From Actinoplanes subtropicus (GTDB lineage: Bacteria > Actinomycetota > Actinomycetes > Mycobacteriales > Micromonosporaceae), in NCBI RefSeq assembly GCF_000721705.1, contig NZ_JOJL01000057.1, positions 1 through 39,543 of the forward strand: a stretch of DNA of 39,543 bases, given 5' to 3'. Below are positions 24,132 to 30,471 of this stretch, in pieces. The position numbers and the translations under genes are program-made. Every line of letters begins with the position of its first letter. Position 1 is the first letter of the stretch. Below the pieces are notes generated by a model. It was not told the origin of the DNA. It worked only from the letters and a program-made list of their open reading frames with translations, and searched no databases.

Positions 24132-24683
24132 TCAGGCCGGGCGGGTGGCGGCCGGCTGGCGGGGGATCGGCCGGGGCTCATCGGGCCGCGGCCGCAACTG
24201 CTCCACGACCAGCGCGGCAAGCTGGGTCAGCACCGTGGTCTGCGTCTCGGTGAGCTGCCGCGGCCCGGTGTCGAGCGCCGCCACCACGCCGAGCCGGTGG
24301 CCGCCGGCCGCGATGATCGGGGCGCCGGCGTAGAACCGTACCCCCGGACCGCCGCTGACCAGGGGATGGTTCCGGGCCCGGGGGTCGACGGCCGCGTCGG
24401 TGACCAGGTAGAGCCCGTCGGCCGCCAGTGCCGAGGCGCACAGCCCCGGGTCGGCGGCGACCTGCCGGAGCTCGCCCAGGCCACGGGCGGCGACGAACCA
24501 GACCCGGTCGGCGTCGACGATGCTGACCGTGGCCATCGGCGTGCCGCAGACCGTGGCGGCGATCTCGGTGACCAGGTCGAGGGCGGCGCTGGGCGCGCAG
24601 TCCAGGATCCGGTGCCGCCGGAGGGCCTCGAGCCGGCCGGGATCGGCGAGGAGCGAACGACGGTGATCGCTGGCGGGCGACAC
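24132..24683 (-). CDS. GAF domain protein
   Basis: A 183-residue protein that is almost entirely one GAF domain (about 15-165). RRHRILDCAPSAALDLVTEIAATVCGTPMATVSIVDADRVWFVAARGL is the classic GAF N-terminal half. It continues with LCASALAADGLYLVTDAAVDPRARNHPLV and VRFYAGAPIIAAGGHRLGVVAALDTGPRQLT. GAF domains bind small molecules (cyclic nucleotides, haem, amino acids) or respond to redox. No output domain is attached, so it probably works with a partner. GTG start (24681-24683) with the strong SD AAGGAGG 5-6 nt upstream. Confidence 0.92.
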   Translation of the reverse strand: MSPASDHRRSLLADPGRLEALRRHRILDCAPSAALDLVTEIAATVCGTPMATVSIVDADRVWFVAARGLGELRQVAADPGLCASALAADGLYLVTDAAVDPRARNHPLVSGGPGVRFYAGAPIIAAGGHRLGVVAALDTGPRQLTETQTTVLTQLAALVVEQLRPRPDEPRPIPRQPAATRPA

Positions 24684-24732
24684 GGTGCCTCCTTCCGCTG
24701 GTCGGCGCGGGTGCCGGGCCGAGAAGCCGCCT

Positions 24733-24762
24733 ACGATGTCACGGATAGTTGCACGGCGACAA
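24733..24762 (-). promoter_or_regulatory. Candidate promoter of the GAF gene
   Basis: On the minus strand TTGTCG (24757-24762) and CATCGT (24733-24738) are separated by 18 nt. They lie about 50 bp upstream of the GTG, consistent with a leadered mRNA that uses the strong SD. Confidence 0.4.
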
Positions 24763-24856
24763 GTAGCAGCGCTGGGATCGGCGTGGCGAGCGCTCACCCG
24801 TACGGGGGAATGGGGTTGCTTCGGCCAACGACGCCCCGAGCCGCCCGTCGCGCGGA

Positions 24857-24862
24857 TACGCT
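24857..24862 (+). promoter_or_regulatory. -10 element TACGCT of a leaderless promoter
   Basis: TACGCT is followed by CCCCCTT (7 nt) and GTG 24870, with no SD. Confidence 0.55.
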
Positions 24863-24869
24863 CCCCCTT

Positions 24870-25409
24870 GTGCATGTCACCGTCGAGGTGGGCAGCCATC
24901 TCGAGCCCGAGGTCAGCTGGCCGGAGGAGGGCGCCGCCCTCACCATGACGGCCGGCCGGCCGGTACGGCTGATGATCTTCCTGCGGCGGCCGCACGAGCT
25001 CGAGGTCGACGCCGTGGCCGCGGCGCCGACCCGGTTCGCCTGGGTCGACGGCGAGCAGGCCGGGGTATTGCTGTACCGCCTCGGCCCGGTGCTGTCCTGG
25101 TCGCAGATCGCCTACAGCCCGCATCTCGTCCCGCCCGAGGACGGGCCGCCCGGCGTCGATCCCGACGGGTTGGTGGAGATCGCGCTGGTCGACCGGACCA
25201 CCGACACGGTCCGCGCCCTGCACCGGGTCCGCTGGCCGGCCGAGTTCACCGCCGCGGTCCGCGAGTCGGTGGCGAGGATGCGGGAGCTGTCCTTCAACCA
25301 GATCGCGTACGACCACGTCCTGGCCGGGCTGCGCCGCCGCTACCCGACGCCGGAGGATCTGATCACCGACCGCGTCGACATCTCCTGCACCGCCACCCCG
25401 GCCCCGTAA
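24870..25409 (+). CDS. Hypothetical soluble protein, 179 residues
   Basis: I do not recognise the family. The N-terminal half is beta-rich (VTVEVGSHLEPEVSWPEEGAALTMTAGRPVRLMIFL, then RFAWVDGEQAGVLLYRLGPVLSWSQIAYSPHLVPPED). The C-terminal half is helical (FTAAVRESVARMRELSFNQIAYDHVLAGLRRRYPTPEDL). There is no signal peptide or membrane segment. GTG 24870 was chosen because of the -10 box 7 nt upstream. It is divergent from the GAF gene and 25 bp from the following SDR gene. Confidence 0.72.
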   Translation: MHVTVEVGSHLEPEVSWPEEGAALTMTAGRPVRLMIFLRRPHELEVDAVAAAPTRFAWVDGEQAGVLLYRLGPVLSWSQIAYSPHLVPPEDGPPGVDPDGLVEIALVDRTTDTVRALHRVRWPAEFTAAVRESVARMRELSFNQIAYDHVLAGLRRRYPTPEDLITDRVDISCTATPAP

Positions 25410-25434
25410 TCGTCCGCCTGCGACACTGTGCCGC

Positions 25435-26214
25435 ATGACGGAATTTCCGCGCGGGTTGGCGGCCTTCTCGCTCGCCGGCAAGAAGGCGCTGGTCACCGGG
25501 GGCAACCGGGGGCTCGGGTACGCGTTCACCCGGGCCCTGGCCGACTGCGGCGCCACGGTCGCGTTCGTCGGGCGCGGGGGCGAGGCCAACGAGGCGGCGA
25601 CCGGCCGGCTCGGCGCGGACGGCGTCGAGGCGTACGGGATCAGCGCCGACCTGACCGTGGACGACGACGTGGACCGGGCGGTCGACGCGGCGGCCGAGGC
25701 GCTCGGCGGCCTGGACATCGTGGTCAACAACGCCGGCATCTGCTTCCACAACCCGGCCTGGGACGCCACCGACGACGAGTGGCAGCAGGTCTTCGACCTC
25801 AACGTGCGGGCGGTCTGGAAGGTCAGCCTGGCGGCCGGTCGCCGGCTGCGGGCGGCAGGTGGCGGTGCGATCGTGAACATCGGCTCGATCTCCGGGTTGA
25901 TCGTCAACCGGCCGCAGGCGCAGGCGCCGTACAACGCCTCCAAGGCGGCCGTGCACCAGCTGACCAGGTCGCTCGCGGCGGAGTGGGCGCCGCACGGGAT
26001 CCGGGTCAACGCGGTCGCGCCGGGCTATGTCAAGACCGAGATGGCGCCGGTCGACCGGCCCGAGCTGCGCCGGATGTGGATCGAGGACGCGCCGCAGCGG
26101 CGGTACGCGATGCCGGCGGAGATCGCGCCGACGGTCGTCTACCTCTGCTCGCCGGCGGCCGCCTTCGTGACCGGGTCGGTGCTGGTCGTCGACGGCGGCT
26201 ACACCGTTTACTGA
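25435..26214 (+). CDS. Short-chain dehydrogenase/reductase
   Basis: A 259-residue classical SDR. The cofactor motif TGGNRGLG is near residues 21-28, NNAG at about 99-102, the catalytic serine in NIGSISG, Y166 and K170 in YNASK, and a C-terminal FVTGSVLVVDGGYTVY close. It oxidises or reduces a sugar, steroid or polyol with NAD(P)H. The overall style (gluconate 5-dehydrogenase or 3-ketoacyl-ACP reductase-like) does not fix the substrate. ATG start; GACACT 7 nt upstream is a weak leaderless -10. Confidence 0.92.
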   Translation: MTEFPRGLAAFSLAGKKALVTGGNRGLGYAFTRALADCGATVAFVGRGGEANEAATGRLGADGVEAYGISADLTVDDDVDRAVDAAAEALGGLDIVVNNAGICFHNPAWDATDDEWQQVFDLNVRAVWKVSLAAGRRLRAAGGGAIVNIGSISGLIVNRPQAQAPYNASKAAVHQLTRSLAAEWAPHGIRVNAVAPGYVKTEMAPVDRPELRRMWIEDAPQRRYAMPAEIAPTVVYLCSPAAAFVTGSVLVVDGGYTVY

Positions 26215-26222
26215 CCGGCCGC

Positions 26223-26228
26223 TATCGT
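26223..26228 (+). promoter_or_regulatory. -10 element TATCGT of a leaderless promoter
   Basis: TATCGT is followed by 7 nt and GTG 26236. It lies 8 bp after the SDR stop. Confidence 0.55.
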
Positions 26229-26235
26229 TGCGGCG

Positions 26236-26517
26236 GTGGACGAGCTGCGGTACCGGGTGGCGCGGGCCGAATCCGAGTACGACAGCGTCCGGAAGGACGC
26301 CCGGACGGCGTACGCAATCTGGCTGTTTTTAGGTGTTTTCGGCGGTCATCGGTTCTATCTGGGCGACACCGGGCGCTCGATCGCGATGCTGTTCACGCTG
26401 GGCGGGCTCGGGGTCTGGACGCTGGCGGACGTGTTCTTCGTGGGGCACCGGGTGCGCACGGTCAACGACCGGCGCCGCGCCGCGATCATGGCGAGGTACG
26501 GCATCGTCGACGCCTGA
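26236..26517 (+). CDS. TM2 domain membrane protein
   Basis: A 93-residue protein. An N-terminal basic/acidic helix (1-24) is followed by a TM2 domain: AIWLFLGVFGGHRFYLGDTGRSIAMLFTLGGLGVWTLADVFFV, two membrane helices joined by the GxHRFYLG turn that defines the family. The tail is RTVNDRRRAAIMARYGI. Function is unknown in bacteria. GTG start, leaderless. Confidence 0.9.
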   Translation: MDELRYRVARAESEYDSVRKDARTAYAIWLFLGVFGGHRFYLGDTGRSIAMLFTLGGLGVWTLADVFFVGHRVRTVNDRRRAAIMARYGIVDA

Positions 26518-26550
26518 GGCGGCTCTCAGCGTTTTCTTGGGTTCGGCCAT

Positions 26551-26556
26551 TAGCCT
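26551..26556 (+). promoter_or_regulatory. -10 element TAGCCT of a leaderless promoter
   Basis: TAGCCT is followed by GCGCCG (6 nt) and GTG 26563. Confidence 0.55.
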
Positions 26557-26562
26557 GCGCCG

Positions 26563-27105
26563 GTGGGTTCCCTCATCCGGCTCGTGCTCGGCGTGCTGCC
26601 CCGCCCCGCGCGGGAGTGGCTGCTGCGCCATCGGGAAGTGACCAAGTTCCTCCTCGTCGGCGGCACGTGCTTCCTGGTCACCGGCGTGATCAACTACGCG
26701 CTGAAGCTGACCGTGCTGTCCACCCGGCCGGTCACCGCGCTGACCATCGCGACGGTCGCGGCCACCTTTTTGTCGTACGCGTTGAACCGGCGCTGGGCCT
26801 TCCGCTCCCGGGGCGGCCGCCGCGGCCTGCACGAGGCCGTGCTGTTCTTCGCGATCAACGGCGTCGCCGCGCTGGTCAACGACGTGCCGCTGTGGGCCGC
26901 CCGGTACCTGTTCGACCTGCGCGTGCCGGATGTCAGCCGGCTGGTGCAGGAGACCAGCGACTTCGCCTCCGGGATGATCGTCGGGACGCTGCTGGCGATG
27001 GGCTTCCGGCTTTGGGCGTACCGGACGTGGGTATTCCCGCACCAACACGTGCGATTGGTGCACGGCGGAGCACAATCCCCCGCGCCCGAGGAACGCGCCG
27101 CTTGA
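26563..27105 (+). CDS. GtrA-like membrane protein
   Basis: A 180-residue protein with four helices typical of GtrA: KFLLVGGTCFLVTGVINYALK, ALTIATVAATFLSYALNRRWAFRSR (the NRRWAF signature), EAVLFFAINGVAALVNDVPLW and SDFASGMIVGTLLAMGFRLWAYRTWVF. GtrA proteins flip or assist polyprenyl-phosphate-linked sugars in cell-wall or O-antigen glycosylation. A GT-C-like protein and a GT2 polyprenyl-sugar synthase follow, so a shared glycosylation role is likely. Leaderless GTG start. Confidence 0.9.
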   Translation: MGSLIRLVLGVLPRPAREWLLRHREVTKFLLVGGTCFLVTGVINYALKLTVLSTRPVTALTIATVAATFLSYALNRRWAFRSRGGRRGLHEAVLFFAINGVAALVNDVPLWAARYLFDLRVPDVSRLVQETSDFASGMIVGTLLAMGFRLWAYRTWVFPHQHVRLVHGGAQSPAPEERAA

Positions 27106-27180
27106 TCGTCGATGGTACGGTCTGCGGCCGGCCGGTGCTTCCGCCCCGGGCGGGACCGTACGGACGGACTGGACGCCCCC

Positions 27181-28824
27181 ATGACCTTGCTGGACCGAGT
27201 GTACGACGGCCCCGTCGTCGTCTGGCCGCGCTGGTGGGGCCGGCCCGCCGTGCTGGCGGCGTCACTCGCCGCGGTCCTCGGGCTGGTCTGGGCGCTGTGG
27301 CTGGCCCGCGACGCCGGTGACCTGGCCGCCCAGTACGCCTGGACCGCCTTCGTCCGGCGGCACCCGGGCGCGGCCTACAACCTGTCCTGGTACGGCGGGA
27401 TCCACCCGGCCTCGTACAGCGTCTTCTCGCCCTATGTGATGGCCTGGCTGGGCGTGCGCACCACCGGCGTGCTCGCCTGCACCGGCTGCGCGGCGCTCGG
27501 CGCGATGCTGCTCACCCGCTCCGGGATCCGGCGCCCGCTGCCGGTCGCGCTCTGGTTCGCGGTCGCCGTCTGGTGCAACGTCGCGGCCGGGCGGGTCACG
27601 TACCTCCTGGGGATGGTTTTCGCCTTGCTGGCGGCCATCTTCGCGCTGAGCGGCACCCGCCCGGCCCGGCCGGTGCTCGCCGCCGCGTTCGGCGTGCTGG
27701 CGACCCTGTGCAGCCCGGTGGCCGGGCTGTTCATGGAGGTGCTGGCGGCCGCGCTGTTCCTGACCGGCAAGCGGCGGGACGCCTACCTGATCGCGCCCGG
27801 CCCGCCGGTGGTGATCGGGGTGACCGCGCTGCTGTTCCCGTTCTCCGGGGTGCAGCCGTTCCACTGGTACGCCGCGCTGCCCACGGCCGCCGCCGCGATG
27901 GCCGTCGCGGTGCTGGCGCCCCCCGCGTGGCGCAACGTGCGGGCCGGGGCCTGGGTGTACGCGCTGGGCGTCGGCCTGTGCTGGGCGCTGCCCACCCCGA
28001 TCGGCAGCAACGTCGAGCGGCTCGCCCTGCTGGCCGGCGCGGCGATCCTGATCTGCGTGGCCACCCTGCCCGAGCGCCGCCGGTGGAAGCTGCTCGCGAC
28101 GTACGCGTCCGCCGCCGCGCTCGCCATCTGGACCGTGGTCCAGCCGGTCACCGACCTGGTCACCACCGCACCCACGCCGGCCACCACCGCCGACGCCCGG
28201 CCGCTGATCACCAAGCTGCTGGAGCTGAACGCGCAGCAGGGCCGGGTCGAGGTGGTGCCGCTGCGCTCGCACTGGGAAGCGGCCGGGATCGCGCCGTACG
28301 TCAATCTGGCCCGCGGCTGGAACCGGCAGGCCGACGTCCAGCGCAACCCGCTGTTCTACGACGGCACCCTGACCGCGGCCAGCTACCGCGAGTGGCTGCG
28401 CACCTGGAGCGTGGGCTTCGTCGTGCTGCCCACCACCGAGCCGGACAGTGGCGGCGTCGCCGAGGCGCGGGTCATCGCCGCCGGCGCGGCCTGGCTGCCG
28501 CTGGTCTGGGAGGACGCCGACTGGCGGGTCTACCGGGTGGAGAGCGCCGACCCGCTGGTTTCCGCGCCGGCGACGGTCCTGTACGCCGGGCCGGCCACCC
28601 TCACGGTCAGGCTGCCCGGCGCGGGCTCGGCGGTGCTGCGGATCGCCTGGTCGCCGTGGCTGGCCATCGACGGGACCGACGACGACAGCACGGCGCCGCG
28701 CGCCTGCCTCACCCAGCACGGGAAGTGGACCAAGCTGGTCGCCCCGGCCGGGGGCACCTACACCATCGAGGCGCGGTACGCGCTCGATCGGGGCACGCCG
28801 TGCCCCGCCGTCGCCGCGGGCTGA
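27181..28824 (+). CDS. Polytopic membrane protein, probable GT-C-type glycosyltransferase
   Basis: A 547-residue protein with about ten membrane helices up to residue 345 and a roughly 190-residue extracytoplasmic C-terminal domain (RPLITKLLELNAQQGRVEVVPLRSHWEAAGIAPYVNLARGWNRQ and onward). The first outer loop holds the acidic/aromatic stretch RDAGDLAAQYAWTAFVRRHPGAAYNLSWYGGIHPASYS, as in GT-C enzymes, with the acidic residue after helix 1. It probably transfers a sugar from a polyprenyl carrier outside the membrane. ATG 27181 was preferred; the in-frame ATG 27112 adds 23 unlikely residues and overlaps the TACGGT -10 at 27116-27121. An 8-bp inverted repeat (27115-27122 with 27154-27161) spans that region. 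Confidence 0.75.
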   Translation: MTLLDRVYDGPVVVWPRWWGRPAVLAASLAAVLGLVWALWLARDAGDLAAQYAWTAFVRRHPGAAYNLSWYGGIHPASYSVFSPYVMAWLGVRTTGVLACTGCAALGAMLLTRSGIRRPLPVALWFAVAVWCNVAAGRVTYLLGMVFALLAAIFALSGTRPARPVLAAAFGVLATLCSPVAGLFMEVLAAALFLTGKRRDAYLIAPGPPVVIGVTALLFPFSGVQPFHWYAALPTAAAAMAVAVLAPPAWRNVRAGAWVYALGVGLCWALPTPIGSNVERLALLAGAAILICVATLPERRRWKLLATYASAAALAIWTVVQPVTDLVTTAPTPATTADARPLITKLLELNAQQGRVEVVPLRSHWEAAGIAPYVNLARGWNRQADVQRNPLFYDGTLTAASYREWLRTWSVGFVVLPTTEPDSGGVAEARVIAAGAAWLPLVWEDADWRVYRVESADPLVSAPATVLYAGPATLTVRLPGAGSAVLRIAWSPWLAIDGTDDDSTAPRACLTQHGKWTKLVAPAGGTYTIEARYALDRGTPCPAVAAG

Positions 28825-28837
28825 CCGGTCGGCATCT

Positions 28838-28875
28838 TTGTCTTTTCGGACATGTCCGAAATTACCTTAATTTCG
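28838..28875 (+). promoter_or_regulatory. Promoter/operator of the GT2 gene with 18-bp palindrome
   Basis: TTTCGGACATGTCCGAAA (28844-28861) is a perfect 18-bp palindrome. It exactly fills the space between a TTGTCT -35-like hexamer (28838-28843) and a TTACCT -10-like hexamer (28862-28867). An overlapping perfect 8-bp stem-loop (CGAAATTA, CCT, TAATTTCG; 28857-28875) cannot form together with the first palindrome. The patch is AT-rich in a very GC-rich region. A repressor site is the likely role, and the regulator is unknown. TATCTT at 28877-28882 is a second -10 option. Confidence 0.6.
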
Positions 28876-28925
28876 TATCTTGGAAGTCGGCACTCCCTTG
28901 GCCGCACTTCCTGGAGGCTCCCCGC

Positions 28926-29870
28926 ATGACTCAGGACCGCCGCAAGACCCTGCGCTCGACCCCGGACCGCCGCCGCGGCGAGCCCGGTGGCCCGCGCCGC
29001 GCGCCGCTGGTCAGCGTCGTCATCCCGACGCTGAACGAGGAACTGAACCTGCCGCACGTGTTCGGCGCGCTGCCCGCCGGCCTGCACGAGGTCGTCCTGG
29101 TCGACGGCGGCTCGGTCGACAACACGGTGGCGGTCGCCAAGGAACTGCGGCCCGACGTCGTGGTGGTGCGGCAGACCCGTACGGGCAAGGGAAACGCCCT
29201 GGCCAGCGGGTTCGCCGCCTGCACCGGCGACGCCATCGTGATGATCGACGCGGACGGCTCCACCGACCCGGCCGAGATCCACCGCTTCGTCGAGGCGCTG
29301 ATCAGCGGCGCCGAGTTCGCCAAGGGCTCCCGGTTCGGCAAGGGCGGCTTCAGCCACGACATCACCCCGCTGCGCCGGGCCGGCAACATGGGCCTCAACC
29401 TGTTCGTCAACCAGCTCTTCGGCACCAAGTTCACCGACCTCTGCTACGGCTACAACGCCTTCTGGCGCCGCGCCGTGCCGGTGATGGACCTGCCCTCGAC
29501 CGAGCTGCCGGCCCCCGCCGACGGCCGCAAGCTGTGGGGCGACGGCTTCGAGATCGAGACCCTGATCAACATCCGGGTGGCGGCCAGCGGCATGCGGGTG
29601 CGGGAGGTCGCCAGCGTCGAGCACCTGCGCATCCACGGCATGAGCAACCTCAACACCTTCCGCGACGGCGCCCGGGTGCTGCGGACGATCCTCAGCGAGT
29701 TCCGCCGCCGCCGCGGCGCCCAGCGCCGGGCGGAGGCGAAGGCCGCGGCATTCGCCCGGGCGAGCGGCGCCGAGAAGGTCGTCCCGGTACTCGCGATGCC
29801 CGGCGGCAAGTGGCACGGCACGGTGGACGCCCTGCTGGCCGCGGAGGACCAGCTCCCGCGCGCCTCGTAG
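28926..29870 (+). CDS. GT2 family glycosyltransferase (polyprenyl-phosphate sugar synthase type)
   Basis: A 314-residue GT-A fold enzyme. SVVIPTLNEELNLPHVFGALP starts the nucleotide-sugar domain (about residue 30). VVLVDGGSVDNTVAVAKEL, the GKGNALASGFAACTGDAIVMIDADGSTDP DxD motif (about 100), KGSRF and the WGDGFEIETLINIRVAASGMRVREVASVEH acceptor region follow. It closely follows the pattern of dolichol-phosphate mannose synthase-like enzymes, which load a sugar from a nucleotide donor onto polyprenyl phosphate at the inner membrane face. It has no membrane anchor of its own. With the GtrA and GT-C-like genes upstream it would complete a make/flip/transfer set. SD GGAGG about 9 nt before ATG. 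Confidence 0.9.
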   Translation: MTQDRRKTLRSTPDRRRGEPGGPRRAPLVSVVIPTLNEELNLPHVFGALPAGLHEVVLVDGGSVDNTVAVAKELRPDVVVVRQTRTGKGNALASGFAACTGDAIVMIDADGSTDPAEIHRFVEALISGAEFAKGSRFGKGGFSHDITPLRRAGNMGLNLFVNQLFGTKFTDLCYGYNAFWRRAVPVMDLPSTELPAPADGRKLWGDGFEIETLINIRVAASGMRVREVASVEHLRIHGMSNLNTFRDGARVLRTILSEFRRRRGAQRRAEAKAAAFARASGAEKVVPVLAMPGGKWHGTVDALLAAEDQLPRAS

Positions 29871-29878
29871 ACGAGGGC

Positions 29879-29922
29879 GTTCAGCGCCTTTTCAGAGTGG
29901 TTTCACGCCTCCGCGATACGGT
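29879..29922 (+). promoter_or_regulatory. SARP/OmpR-type triple direct repeat plus -10 (element A)
   Basis: Three 11-bp units starting GTTCAG (29879), TTTCAG (29890) and TTTCAC (29901) are followed by TACGGT (29917-29922). The third TTCA starts 15 nt before the -10, leaving 8 nt after a seven-base repeat TTCACGC. This is the spacing described for SARP activators. The same element occurs at 33674-33717. Direct repeats of 11 bp also fit PhoP boxes. Confidence 0.68.
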
Positions 29923-29962
29923 CCCCGGCGCCCCTACCGGATCGATCACGGAGTCAGTTGAA

Positions 29963-30418
29963 ATGACCAAGCATCTTCTTCGCCGGGCAGCGCTGGTCGC
30001 CGCCGTCACCGCCTCCGGTCTGGTCGCCGCCGCGCCCGCGCAGGCGGCGACCACCTGCTCGGGCACGGTCAGCTATGACGGCACCGTCTCGCGCGGCGGC
30101 AGCGTCATCGGCGAGCTGGTGATCTACTACAACACCAGCAACGGTGGTACGAACAGCGCCTGCTTCTACCACCGCGGGGCCGCGTACGGCGGCATGAGCC
30201 TCACCGGCGTGCAGATCGCCCGTTGTTCGCAGCGCTCGGGCGAGGGCAAGACCTGTGACATCGCGGCGCTGTCGGCGCCGGACGAGGGCGACTACAAGTA
30301 CTACGCCGGGCCGGTCGGCGTCACCGGGACCGCGAACTACTGCGTCGCCGCGAGGGGCTACCTCCAATGGGGAACCGGCAACGTCTACGTCGTCGACAGC
30401 GGCACGCAGGGCTGCTGA
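29963..30418 (+). CDS. Small secreted cysteine-rich protein
   Basis: A 151-residue protein. Signal peptide 1-28 (MTKHLLRRAALVAAV to APAQA). The mature part has six cysteines (in TTC, SAC, ARC, KTC, NYC and the C-terminal QGC), suggesting three disulfides, and is rich in Gly, Tyr and Ser (SYDGTVSRGGSVIGELVIYYNTSNGG). I do not recognise a family. ATG has a GGAG SD about 9 nt upstream. Promoter element A lies 40-80 bp upstream, and the gene ends 27 bp before the AfsR-like regulator, so the two may be co-transcribed. It is a plausible direct target of that regulator. Confidence 0.85.
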   Translation: MTKHLLRRAALVAAVTASGLVAAAPAQAATTCSGTVSYDGTVSRGGSVIGELVIYYNTSNGGTNSACFYHRGAAYGGMSLTGVQIARCSQRSGEGKTCDIAALSAPDEGDYKYYAGPVGVTGTANYCVAARGYLQWGTGNVYVVDSGTQGC

Positions 30419-30425
30419 GGGTGTG

Positions 30426-30471
30426 ATGGGCACCGGGTTGCGGCGATGCACCAGGATGTCCTGGTGCCCAT
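30426..30471. promoter_or_regulatory. Nested palindromes over the regulator start
   Basis: GCACCAGGATGTCCTGGTGC (30448-30467) is a 20-bp palindrome, two 9-bp arms around TG. Its right arm can instead pair with ATGGGCACC (30426-30434) through GGTGCCCAT (30463-30471). The structures are mutually exclusive and cover both possible start codons (ATG 30446, GTG 30464). It may be an autoregulatory operator or an RNA switch for translation. Confidence 0.5.

Noticed and set aside
26519..26556. A third SARP-type triple repeat before the GtrA gene
   Set aside because: TCTCAG and TTTCTT are present, but the 11-bp period and the 15-nt distance from the third repeat to the -10 are not kept.
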